This document shows, piece after piece, positions 16,966 through 24,280 of a stretch of DNA of 36,551 bases; the first letter of the stretch is position 1, and each line of letters begins with the position of its first letter. Where the stretch lies: positions 1 to 36,551 of the forward strand of contig MWEG01000047.1 of NCBI GenBank assembly GCA_002070945.1, read 5' to 3'. This stretch comes from Lentisphaerae bacterium ADurb.Bin082. Its GTDB lineage: Bacteria; Verrucomicrobiota; Lentisphaeria; Oligosphaerales; Oligosphaeraceae. Position numbers and translations under genes: made by a program. The notes under the pieces are model-generated. The model was not told where the DNA came from, did not search any database, and saw only the letters and a list, made by a program, of their open reading frames with translations.

Positions 16966-17328
16966 ATGGGGCGTGAGCTGACAACGGGTGATTTCGACAA
17001 GCTGTTTGAGCTTCAGACTCAGCGTCTGGGCGAGGCTCATTTCCTAGTTATGTACTGGGCTGCGCAGGGCGAGGATTTAGCCTGTCGCTACAACATTACG
17101 AATACTTTTGACGACATGAAGCGTCTAGGGATTACTCGCACGAAGCAGACTGCGGTGGCTATTGTGGAGGCTTTGGCTGCCTTGTGCTTTATTGAGATTC
17201 GAGAAGAGCGGAATCGCAAGAACATATTCATAACCACGTATGGCGCCAAGGCATTGGAAGCTCTGGTGCTGAGCGGGCGTTTTGTCCCGCGGGCATCCGG
17301 TTATCTAGAGGAGCACGCGAAAACATGA
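16966..17328 (+). CDS. Small winged-helix DNA-binding protein, TubR-like candidate
   Basis: The protein has 120 residues. The helix pattern around ITNTFDDMKRLGITRTKQTAVAIVEAL, followed by LCFIEIREERNRKNIFITTYG, looks like a helix-turn-helix plus beta wing (basic hairpin RNRKN). The size fits TubR (about 100-120 residues), the adaptor that binds tubC DNA and TubZ filaments. Similarity to TubR is structural guesswork, since TubR sequences diverge strongly. A MarR- or ArsR-like regulator is the alternative. Its stop overlaps the ATG of the tubulin-like gene (ATGA), as in tubRZ operons. The ATG at 16966 has only a distant GGTGGAG, and GTG at 16972 is an alternative start. Confidence 0.65.
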   Translation: MGRELTTGDFDKLFELQTQRLGEAHFLVMYWAAQGEDLACRYNITNTFDDMKRLGITRTKQTAVAIVEALAALCFIEIREERNRKNIFITTYGAKALEALVLSGRFVPRASGYLEEHAKT

Positions 17329-18422
17329 CAATCGGAATTGGCGGAGCAGGCAGTAAGATTGCGGCGAAGCTGGACAATGGCGCGGTGTTGGTGAACGTTT
17401 CCGAGACGGAGCTGAACAAGGTTCCTGGCGGTGGGCGGCGCATCTTGGCCAGCGTTCACGCCGCCCGTGGGCAGTTCAAGGGTTCTCGCATGAATCCCGA
17501 GATTGGGCATGACGCCTACCAGTCAATCCGCCGCGAACTGCTGGACATGGCGCGTGGCGACATGGTCTTCAGCTCGACTGGCGGCGGAACTGGGAACGGC
17601 ATCACGACGGGAATTCTCAACGACTTGACCAAGGCCAACGACATTGCGACGGCGGACAAGACCAGCTTCGGCCTGATCCTGCCCTACGCCAAGCTGGAGT
17701 CGAGCGAATTCGTCAACAACACCATCGAATTTCTGACCGAGCCCTTGGCGGCTGCCATTGACAGCGGCAACACCGGCAACATCTTCCTGTTCAGCAACAA
17801 GAAGAAGTTCGAGGAGAAAGTGTCCGAGGAACACTACAACCAGCAGCTGGTTGAGTCGTTGCGCATGTTCCTGGCAATTCCCGAGAAGAATGACAAGTAC
17901 CGGCTTTTGGACGGGCATATCGACCACGAGGATTTCGCGCTGTTCATGTCCAAGCCCTATTTCAACCATTTCACCTATTTCGACTACGACCCCAAGAAGC
18001 CGTTCGGCGATCAGCTGGATGCCAGCAGCAACCCTTATCTGCTTGAGCCTGAGGCAGCCATTGAAGCGCTTTTCCTCCTTGAGGTGCCGAAAGGCGGCGA
18101 CCCGACGCTGTTCTATGACATCTTGCAGTATTTCGCCAGCAAAGACGTGTCGCCGATCTACAGCGTGGTGGAAAACCCGGATCGTCAGAAACCCCTGGTG
18201 ACAGTGTCGCTGCTGTACTCGCGCAAGCCTGCTGAGCTGGTTGACGATTTCAACCGGATCAGCGAAGGCCACGCCCAGGCCAAGGTGAAAAAATCGCTTG
18301 ACCAGTGGGTTGAACTGGAGAAAATGGAAGTCAACCTGGAGAAAGAAGCCCGCCGCGCCGTCAAGCAGCGCGGGGAAGGCGAAGAGGTGCTGGCAACGCT
18401 TAGGCGGCTAGGGAAATTATAA
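17325..18422 (+). CDS. TubZ-like tubulin/FtsZ-superfamily GTPase
   Basis: The protein has 365 residues and begins directly at the first strand with a GTP-binding T1 loop, IGIGGAGSKIA. The tubulin signature (T4) is STGGGTGNG at 84-92. A T7-like catalytic loop, DGHIDHEDF (196-204), aligns by eye with that of TubZ. VNVSETELNKV and the stretch GSRMNPEIGHDAYQ also mirror TubZ (VN, NK, RNPQVGEEAF pattern) rather than FtsZ, whose NADxQAL and NxDxAD motifs are missing. The C-terminus is a charged helix ending KQRGEGEEVLATLRRLGKL, reminiscent of the TubZ tail that contacts TubR. The expected role is a GTP-driven filament used in DNA segregation or another positioning task. It is translationally coupled to the winged-helix gene and followed 120 bases later by a protein kinase. 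Confidence 0.85.
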   Translation: MTIGIGGAGSKIAAKLDNGAVLVNVSETELNKVPGGGRRILASVHAARGQFKGSRMNPEIGHDAYQSIRRELLDMARGDMVFSSTGGGTGNGITTGILNDLTKANDIATADKTSFGLILPYAKLESSEFVNNTIEFLTEPLAAAIDSGNTGNIFLFSNKKKFEEKVSEEHYNQQLVESLRMFLAIPEKNDKYRLLDGHIDHEDFALFMSKPYFNHFTYFDYDPKKPFGDQLDASSNPYLLEPEAAIEALFLLEVPKGGDPTLFYDILQYFASKDVSPIYSVVENPDRQKPLVTVSLLYSRKPAELVDDFNRISEGHAQAKVKKSLDQWVELEKMEVNLEKEARRAVKQRGEGEEVLATLRRLGKL

Positions 18423-18542
18423 GGACGGCGAAGTCGGCGGACGCGGGGCAGGGCAGGGCAGGGTGCCTTGGCTGGCCGAAGAAAAAGGCAAACGCGGGCG
18501 CTACGTCAAGGCGATGACGCGCCCCGCAAAGCATAAATTTAC

Positions 18543-19955
18543 ATGGTGGCGACGATGACCGATAACAAGGGACAAGCGGGGGAGCGGGAAACAGCTGGAA
18601 ACGAAGAGCTGATCCTGCCCTCGCGAGAAAACCGAACCTATATTTCGCGGTCGACGGAAACCGACCAGCCAGGGACGCCGGAAACCGCCGCGCCGACGGT
18701 GGACGACAAGAACGCCGCGGACACGCCGGTGATTCCTGAAAGCAGAAAGCGCGTCTACATCAACCTAAACAAAGCCGAAGACCCTAAACGCACTGGCAAG
18801 GCCGAGGGCGAGACCGAGGACGACTCAGCTGAGGCCACCGCAGCCAAAGCGACACCGCAGCCTCAGGGCAAGCCGCCTGCGGACGGCGATAATCGCGACG
18901 GCGCCGGCAAGCAGGCCGAAAAACAGGATGAGCCGTCGCAAAAGGAACCAGCCCGGAAGGCGGCGTCCGGGGCGACAGACACGCAGGAGTTGCCCCCCAC
19001 CGCCTTTCGCAAAATCACTCCACCGCCCCACAACACCATCCGGGGGCAGGTCACGCTCGGGAAATACCGGCTGGAACAGATGATCGCTCGCGGTGCCGAA
19101 AGCGTCCTCTACCGTGCCAACAGCAATGGCTACCTGGTCTGTGTCAAGGCGGTGCGCAATTCCATCAACAAGTGGCTTGGAGACGCTATCACCAGGAACC
19201 AGGAGGAACGCCTGGAAAAAGTCTCCTACCGGACCAAGCTGCGGCACATCCAGAATGAATTCGATGTGTCGAAACTGCTCTATTCCGAGGGCGACACCCC
19301 GACCGTGCATATCTACGCACTCCGCCGCATCACCCGCATGGGCCTGGAACTGGGCTACGACCTGATCATGGAATACCTGACCGGGCATGACCTCGGCGAC
19401 AAGATTCTGAGCAGGACCTTGACCCTGACCGACAAGGTCAATGTGTTCTACCGCGCCGTCCAGGCGGTCGCCTTCATGCACCAGAAAAAGCTGATTCACC
19501 TCGACATCAAGCCTTCGAATTTCATGCTGGTTCGCGACCAGGTCAAGCTCATTGATTTTGGCGTGTCGGTTCGCAGCGGGCACCGGCCGCGCGCCATCAC
19601 CGGAACCTCGGGCTATCTGTCGCCGGAGCAAATCTGCAAGGACACCTTGGACGAGGGTACTGACATCTTTGCCCTTGGCGTCGCTTTCGCCGTGTTTTTC
19701 GGCGGCAAGAGCCTGAACCAGCCGCAGGAAATGCTCTTGCGGCGGCAGACGCGACTGGATATGCAGTATCATCTCAACCACGACACCCAGCCAGTAGTCA
19801 ATGAAGCTCCGGACCTGAACAGCATTCCGCCGATCTTCGAAGTGCTGCGAGCCTGCACCATCCCCCGCCGAGACCTGCGCATCAACAAATGCGACATCTT
19901 GCTCAATCTCCTGCGCCAAAAAGCCGAACAGGCAGGCATCAAGCTGATCGACTGA
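18543..19955 (+). CDS. Ser/Thr protein kinase (Hanks type) with disordered N-terminus
   Basis: The protein has 470 residues. Residues 1-165 are low-complexity, rich in Glu, Ala, Pro and Thr. They include two similar short motifs, LPSRENRTYI and IPESRKRVYI. The kinase domain spans ~174-465: Gly loop IARGAESVLYRA (181-192), ATP-site Lys202 in CVKAV, catalytic LIHLDIKPSNFML (317-329), DFG at 338-340 and GTSGYLSPEQ (354-363). HLD replaces HRD, so it is a non-RD kinase that may not need activation-loop phosphorylation. No transmembrane segment or PASTA repeat is seen, so it should be cytosolic. Start choice is uncertain: ATG 18543 has no clear ribosome site, and ATG 18555 has GGTGG nearby. The tubulin-like protein or the winged-helix protein are natural candidate substrates by neighbourhood. 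Confidence 0.9.
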   Translation: MVATMTDNKGQAGERETAGNEELILPSRENRTYISRSTETDQPGTPETAAPTVDDKNAADTPVIPESRKRVYINLNKAEDPKRTGKAEGETEDDSAEATAAKATPQPQGKPPADGDNRDGAGKQAEKQDEPSQKEPARKAASGATDTQELPPTAFRKITPPPHNTIRGQVTLGKYRLEQMIARGAESVLYRANSNGYLVCVKAVRNSINKWLGDAITRNQEERLEKVSYRTKLRHIQNEFDVSKLLYSEGDTPTVHIYALRRITRMGLELGYDLIMEYLTGHDLGDKILSRTLTLTDKVNVFYRAVQAVAFMHQKKLIHLDIKPSNFMLVRDQVKLIDFGVSVRSGHRPRAITGTSGYLSPEQICKDTLDEGTDIFALGVAFAVFFGGKSLNQPQEMLLRRQTRLDMQYHLNHDTQPVVNEAPDLNSIPPIFEVLRACTIPRRDLRINKCDILLNLLRQKAEQAGIKLID

Positions 19956-20063
19956 CAAAGATTGAGCCGAAGATGTCGGAATTAGCCTGTGGGCATGACA
20001 TGCCAGCCCAAGGGCGCCCTGTGCCATGACGTTCACCGCCGGGCCGCATTTCAGGAAATCGCC

Positions 20064-20738
20064 ATGCCTAAGACCAAGTCATCGTCAACACGCCGTGTGG
20101 AATGCCCGCGCTGCGGGAAAGCAATTACGGTCGAGGTCGTGTCGTCGTTGCGTCCTGGGGATAAGCATTTGGCGGCGCTGATGTCCGGCACCCTGAACCG
20201 TGCGACCTGCCCTGGCTGCAAGGTCGAATTCCTGGTCGAAACGTCGCTGGTGTATCTTGACGGGCAGACCTCCTTCATCGTCTATCTGCTTGAACCGCCT
20301 GAAGATGGCGACACCGAAGCGCTGGAACACGAGGTGGATTGCATGGCTACCGAGGTGTTCAGCCAGGAAAACCTCGAACGGCCGCAGGTGCGCTTGACGT
20401 TCACCTACCCGGACTTTCTTGAAAAAATCAAGCTGCACTCCCTCGGCTACGACGACCGACTCATCGAATATGCCAAATACCAGCTGTTTCGGAATATCAG
20501 CGAGGAACTGCTGTCGAAATTCCAGCACAAGCTCCTGCTTGATTTTTCCAATCGCGACAAAGACAAGCTCATCTTTCTGGTTTACGACCGGGAAACCAAC
20601 AAGCCGCTGTCCGCCGTCCATGTACCGATGGAGGATTTCCGCACCCTGGAGCGCGAGTTCGCCGCAAATTTGACGATGCAGCAAGAGTTGGACGCCATAT
20701 TTCCGACGTGTCACGTCTCGGCCGACCGCTTGCTTTGA
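20064..20738 (+). CDS. CpXC-domain zinc-ribbon protein
   Basis: The protein is 224 residues from the ATG at 20064, which has AGGAAA at a good distance. An ATG at 19989 would add a Cys/His-rich tail without support. Two CPxC pairs (C14/C17 in ECPRCGK and C49/C52 in TCPGCKVEF) with ~31 residues between them, and the intervening GTLNRATC, are diagnostic of the CpXC family, a putative zinc-binding domain of unknown function. The rest is a mixed alpha/beta region (SLVYLDGQTSFIVYLLEPPE, then LGYDDRLIEYAKYQLFRNIS) typical of full-length CpXC proteins. It is the fourth gene of the plus-strand operon after the kinase gene. Its biochemical role is unknown. Confidence 0.8.
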   Translation: MPKTKSSSTRRVECPRCGKAITVEVVSSLRPGDKHLAALMSGTLNRATCPGCKVEFLVETSLVYLDGQTSFIVYLLEPPEDGDTEALEHEVDCMATEVFSQENLERPQVRLTFTYPDFLEKIKLHSLGYDDRLIEYAKYQLFRNISEELLSKFQHKLLLDFSNRDKDKLIFLVYDRETNKPLSAVHVPMEDFRTLEREFAANLTMQQELDAIFPTCHVSADRLL

Positions 20739-20777
20739 GCCGGTCTGCCAACGGCTAAGACGTGTGGGAGAAGAAAA

Positions 20778-21284
20778 ATGCGCAAAGGCAAAAAAAATCA
20801 TCTTGGGCCGTCGCCTGCCGATGCAGCTGGTGCAGACAACTGGGTCTCGCCCTTTCGCGACCTGAAAATCGATGTTCCCCCTCCAGAGGCCCCGCCTGCG
20901 CCGCCGCCACCTGAGCCGACCCCAGAGGAACTCCGCAAGCAGAAATTAAGCCCAGCCGACCAGGAGCTTCTCAAGGCGTTTGGCGGCGAAGAGGCGACTT
21001 CGCCGATCAAGGCCGGGTCGGCGCCTGGCACCGCTTCCACCTCGAAAAAACTAGAATTGACCCTGGCCGTGGAAAGGAAGGGACGTGGCGGCAAAACCGT
21101 GACCATCGTGCGCGGACTGAAGGGACTAGACACTGCCGCGCTGATGGCTATCAACGCCGAAATCAAAACCGCGCTCGGCATTGGCGCCCGTTTCACGGAC
21201 GCAGTCCTGGAACTGCAAGGCGACCAGCGCCAACGCGCCGCAGCCTGGTTCGAAAACAAAAACTTCAGCTGCCGAATCCTGTAG
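20778..21284 (+). CDS. SUI1/YciH-like translation initiation factor family protein
   Basis: The protein has 168 residues. The C-terminal ~80 residues are a SUI1 (eIF1-like) domain: GRGGKTVTIVRGLKGL, a helix with LMAINAEIKTALGIGARF, then LELQGDQRQRAAAWFE. This matches bacterial YciH, where GKxVT, LKxxxGxG and QGDxR are conserved. The glycine pair usual after LGxG is altered (GIGARF). The N-terminal ~85 residues are Pro/Ala-rich and probably disordered, with a DNWVSPFRDLKID segment. In E. coli YciH is a non-essential factor that influences initiation fidelity. The operon position after kinase and CpXC genes is unusual and may mean it is a regulated partner. No terminator follows directly. Confidence 0.85.
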   Translation: MRKGKKNHLGPSPADAAGADNWVSPFRDLKIDVPPPEAPPAPPPPEPTPEELRKQKLSPADQELLKAFGGEEATSPIKAGSAPGTASTSKKLELTLAVERKGRGGKTVTIVRGLKGLDTAALMAINAEIKTALGIGARFTDAVLELQGDQRQRAAAWFENKNFSCRIL

Positions 21285-21310
21285 TAAGATTAGGGGCGAA
21301 GGGCGAGTTC

Positions 21311-21326
21311 CGGCACTAAAGTGCCG
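21311..21326. repeat. REP-like hairpin (CTAAAG core)
   Basis: CGGCACT and AGTGCCG are perfect 7-base arms around AA. The CTAAAG core is shared with the hairpins at 24180-24193 and 30285-30336, whose stems differ in sequence but not in pairing. Confidence 0.5.
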
Positions 21327-21350
21327 ACACTGGACGGAGGTGAGGGGCGA

Positions 21351-21460
21351 ATGCTGAACGCTGAACGCTGAATGCTGAATGCTGAATGCTGAATGCTGAA
21401 TGCTGAATGCTGAGTGAGGCGCATTTCATAATTCATAATTCATAATTCATAATTCATAAT
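21351..21460 (+). repeat. Composite heptamer microsatellite, copy 1
   Basis: Nine tandem ATGCTGA-type heptamers (21351-21413, two reading ACGCTGA) are followed by the linker GTGAGGCGCATT and five TCATAAT heptamers (21426-21460), then TCGTTAG. The same order appears in reverse complement at 31866-31933 with 5 and 3 units. It fills the gap between the convergent SUI1-like and CesT-like genes. Confidence 0.9.
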
Positions 21461-21480
21461 TCGTTAGCGGTGAGGGCGCG

Positions 21481-21930
21481 TCAGACCGGCATTCCTGCTG
21501 GCGGCGGCTGGCGGAAGGGGTCTTTCGGCAACAACCCCCTGTCGGCAATAGTGCGGCGCAGCTGCTCGCCGACCTCAGTAAAGCTTTTGACTGCCTGGCG
21601 CAGCACGTCGGGACTCAGGGCTGCAAAATCATACTGCCGAGCCAGGACGACGGTGTCGTTTTCGATGTCCAGGCCGATTGTCGCGCCGTCGGTACCGGCA
21701 AACCTGCAATTAGCTGCCATCAGTTCAGTCAGCAATTCCAGGCATCCTTGTGCAGGCATGGGGCCGAGAACGCTGGACAACAGGACGCGGGGCGGTTCTG
21801 CAATCATCTCCATGTTCAGGCACAGACGGCCTGGCAGTCGGACCAGCAGCCCGCCGCTTTCCGTCTCACGCTCCAATTGAAGTCCTGCCTGCTGGCTCCA
21901 TTGCGCCAAGAGTTGTTCCAAGTCCTTCAT
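21481..21930 (-). CDS. CesT/Tir-type secretion chaperone-like protein
   Basis: The protein has 149 residues and starts at 21930 with GGAGG nine bases upstream. The pattern matches type III secretion class I chaperones of the CesT family: an N-terminal helix (LEQLLAQWSQQAGLQL), short strands (GGLLVRLPGRLCLNMEMIAE) and a central helix (CLELLTELMAANCRFAGTDG). Strands GATIGLDIENDTVVLARQYD and a C-terminal helix (LRQAVKSFTEVGEQLRRTI) follow. The AAN...GTDGxxxGLD block is the most telling. No secretion apparatus or effector gene is visible in the window. PVC genomes often carry orphan CesT-like proteins, so it may be a chaperone for a non-secreted partner. It converges on the TubZ-like operon. Confidence 0.7.
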   Translation of the reverse strand: MKDLEQLLAQWSQQAGLQLERETESGGLLVRLPGRLCLNMEMIAEPPRVLLSSVLGPMPAQGCLELLTELMAANCRFAGTDGATIGLDIENDTVVLARQYDFAALSPDVLRQAVKSFTEVGEQLRRTIADRGLLPKDPFRQPPPAGMPV

Positions 21931-22139
21931 ATTCTATTCCCTCCAGTCTGCCTGGCATTGAAAAACACATTGAGCCAATCCTACCCGGCTAAAATAAAAA
22001 AATCAAGAAGAATTTAGCGCGAGATTGGACTAAAGTAAATCTGCGGTTACTGTAAATAGGCGAAAATCACCGCCGCGCAGCAGGAATTGAGCTGCTTCCT
22101 GGGAAACGACGCAAAACAGCCTTCTTGCGACTGCGAGTC

Positions 22140-22295
22140 ATGCTGATCGAGTACAAGAAACTGAAAGCCGTCCAGGAAAGCCTCGTCCTGCTGAGTGTCA
22201 ACCAAGAAGTTTTTGATATTTTCAAGTTGTCTGGATTTGCCCGTTTGATGATTTTCAGGCATCATGGCAACTTCAGGAGGGAGCGTTTGGCGTGA
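22140..22295 (+). pseudogene. C-terminal remnant of a STAS-domain (anti-sigma factor antagonist-like) gene
   Basis: The frame from ATG 22140 encodes 51 residues beginning MLIEYKKLKAVQESLVLLSV, then NQEVFDIFKLSGFARLMIF. This resembles the last half of STAS domains (helix, strand LVLLSV, helix ending LSGF). The preceding in-frame codons back to a stop at 22053 do not encode the phosphoacceptor region (D-S-S/A-G-L), so the 5' half is missing. The stop overlaps the GTG of glycerate kinase by two bases. It is either a decayed gene or a truncated one still translated ahead of the kinase gene. Confidence 0.5.
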
Positions 22296-23440
22296 AGATC
22301 GTGCTGGCGCCTGATTCCTTCAAGGGTACATTGAGCAGCGCAGAAGTCTGCCGGATTCTCCGGGAGGCTTTCAACCAATGCCTGCCCGAAGCCGAAGTGA
22401 CCTGCCTGCCCATGGCCGATGGCGGCGAGGGTACCTTGGCGGCAATAGCCGGCGCCACCGGTGCCGAGGTGCGCACGGTTCCCGTTCTCGACCCCCTGGG
22501 TCGGGAAATCCAGGCCAAATTCGCCCTTTTGCCGCAAAATCGCGGAGCTTTCATCGAAATGGCCGCAGCCAATGGCCTGGAACGGCTGCGGGACGACGAA
22601 CGCAACCCCATGATCGCCAGCACATACGGCACGGGCCAGCTCGTCCGCGCCGCTTTAGACGCAGGTGCGACGACGCTGACTATTGGCATAGGCGGCAGCG
22701 CAACCGTCGATGGCGGCGCTGGCTTTGCCCAGGCACTCGGCTGCCGACTGCGGGACGCCGCTGGCCGGGAATTGCCCCCCGGCGGTGGCAGCCTGCGGCG
22801 GTTGGCAAGGCTGGATGCGTCGTCGTGCGACCAGCGACTGCGCACCGCGAAAATCAGAGTTGCCAGCGATGTGACGAATCCCCTGCTGGGTCCAAACGGC
22901 GCAGCTGTAGTCTTCGGCCCCCAGAAAGGTGCTTCGCCGGAGGATGTCGACCAGCTTGAGGATGGCCTGCGGCATTGGGCCGAGGCCGTAATAGCCGCTG
23001 GCCTGGCTAACGACAGCGACCACCCTGGCGACGGCGCGGCTGGCGGACTTGGATTCGCGCTCCGCACCCTGGCCGGCGCCGAGGTAGTCTCGGGCGCCCA
23101 TGCAATCGCGGAAGTTGTCGGCCTGCAATCGGCCATTGCCGCCGCTGACCTGGTGGTGACTGGTGAAGGTCGCACCGATTTTCAAACCTTATTCGGCAAA
23201 CTGCCGGTCGTGGTCGCCGCATTGTCAGCGTCGGCAGGGACGCCCTGCGTATTGATTTCCGGCGCCATCGCTGGCGACCAGGCACCCTTGCGCAAGCATT
23301 TCGCCGCCTGCTTCAGCACGGTGCCAGACGTGCTGCCGCTGGCAGAAGTCCTGCGCCAGGCCGAAATAAATTTATTTTCCTGCGGCTGTGCGGTCGCCGG
23401 CCTGGCGGACGCTATCAGCAGACGGAAAGGAGGCAGCTGA
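22292..23440 (+). CDS. garK: Glycerate 2-kinase (GarK/GlxK family)
   Basis: The protein has 382 residues with a GTG start at 22292 and AGGAGGGA upstream. It phosphorylates D-glycerate with ATP to 2-phosphoglycerate. Family hallmarks are the N-terminal KIVLAPDSFKGTLSS, MADGGEGT, GIGGSATVDGGAGFAQALG, ASDVTNPLLGPNGAA, FGPQKGA and DLVVTGEGRTDFQT. The full length is normal. The enzyme feeds sugar-acid or serine/glyoxylate-derived glycerate into lower glycolysis. Its stop and the ATG of the TetR gene share one base (TGATG), so the two are co-translated, and the regulator may respond to a metabolite of this pathway. Confidence 0.95.
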   Translation: MKIVLAPDSFKGTLSSAEVCRILREAFNQCLPEAEVTCLPMADGGEGTLAAIAGATGAEVRTVPVLDPLGREIQAKFALLPQNRGAFIEMAAANGLERLRDDERNPMIASTYGTGQLVRAALDAGATTLTIGIGGSATVDGGAGFAQALGCRLRDAAGRELPPGGGSLRRLARLDASSCDQRLRTAKIRVASDVTNPLLGPNGAAVVFGPQKGASPEDVDQLEDGLRHWAEAVIAAGLANDSDHPGDGAAGGLGFALRTLAGAEVVSGAHAIAEVVGLQSAIAAADLVVTGEGRTDFQTLFGKLPVVVAALSASAGTPCVLISGAIAGDQAPLRKHFAACFSTVPDVLPLAEVLRQAEINLFSCGCAVAGLADAISRRKGGS

Positions 23441-24039
23441 TGAGCATTATCGTCGATCATGCAGAACGGCAGAAGGAGATCATGCGCAAGGCGCTGCACC
23501 TGTTCGGCCAAAATGGATACCCGGATGTCACTTATCGACAGATCGCCGATGCGTGCGGGCTGTCCCGTACGTCGCTCTATAAGTATTTTACCAATAAACG
23601 CGAAATCTTCGACAGCGCCCTCCAGCATCTCGTTCTCAGCCTAGGGGAAGAATTCCGGGCGACAGTGCGGTCGAATCCGACGCTGAGCGCAACTGACAAG
23701 CTGCAAATGGTGCTGCAGCTGGCCATTGACCTAATGCTTCGGAAACCCGATCTGCTGCAGACAATCCTCGAATACATTTTGGCACTGCACCGGCAGTCTG
23801 AGCAGGTTGCCCAAAAAATTCGCCGTCACACCGTCGCCTTTCGCCGCACCGTCATCAATCTTATCCGCGAAGGCGTCAGCAAAGGCGAATTCGCGCCGGT
23901 GGACGCAGCCCTTGCCAGCGACCATATCTATGCCCTGATGGAAAGCGCCGCAATCAGGATTATGCTGTCTGACCAAGTCGACCGCGAACAGCTGGTAGCG
24001 CACGGCAACGCCGTAATCAGCTCGCTCAAGAAGCGCTGA
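23440..24039 (+). CDS. TetR/AcrR-family transcriptional regulator
   Basis: The protein has 199 residues. The N-terminal helix-turn-helix is classic: IMRKALHLFGQNGYPDVTYRQIADACGLSRTSLYKYFTNKREIFDSAL, here seen at residues ~13-60 (Gly-Y/F, T..IA..aGvs...lY.yF.nKe..). The C-terminal ~140 residues are all-helical and ligand-binding, with a hydrophobic dimerisation end. A good AAAGGAGG ribosome site lies just before the start, inside the glycerate kinase end. Being downstream of and overlapping garK is less usual than a divergent arrangement. An autoregulated bicistron is likely. Confidence 0.93.
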   Translation: MSIIVDHAERQKEIMRKALHLFGQNGYPDVTYRQIADACGLSRTSLYKYFTNKREIFDSALQHLVLSLGEEFRATVRSNPTLSATDKLQMVLQLAIDLMLRKPDLLQTILEYILALHRQSEQVAQKIRRHTVAFRRTVINLIREGVSKGEFAPVDAALASDHIYALMESAAIRIMLSDQVDREQLVAHGNAVISSLKKR

Positions 24040-24093
24040 GCTGAACAGGGGTGCTTTGTTTAGGAGCGAGGGGCGAGAAACTGTTGTTTTATC

Positions 24094-24118
24094 CGCAGAT
24101 GACGCAGATGACGCAGAT
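24094..24118. repeat. Short GACGCAGAT tandem repeat
   Basis: GATGACGCA-type nonamers are repeated about 2.7 times. Just upstream, the text GCTTTGTTTAGGAGCGAGGGGCGA (24050-24075) matches, in reverse complement, the flank of the composite repeat near 31945-31965. Confidence 0.6.
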
Positions 24119-24176
24119 TTTTTTGGGTGTGTTGTTCTGTCGTGCAGCGGCAGAAGCCCTGAAAGCGCAAAAATTA

Positions 24177-24205
24177 CGGCAGCCTAAAGGCTGGACTACA
24201 TACGG
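24177..24205 (-). repeat. REP-like hairpin, inverted relative to the 30.3-kb copies
   Basis: The reverse complement reads CGTATGTAGTCCAGCCTTTA and continues GGCTGCCG. It differs from the copies at 30285-30336 mainly by paired changes in the stem (CAGCC/GGCTG here, CAGGC/GCCTG there), so base pairing is kept. Confidence 0.6.
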
Positions 24206-24280
24206 AAACATAAGGCAACAAAATATTTTTTCATTTATCGCTTGCATTTTCTTTTTTTCGGTGTAGTCTATACTTGGTGT

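Noticed and set aside
18825..20036. 403-codon minus-strand ORF opposite the kinase gene
   Set aside because: Antisense shadow. The plus strand encodes all kinase motifs in order.
22047..22265. 72-codon minus-strand ORF
   Set aside because: It is antisense to the STAS remnant and has no ribosome site or motif.
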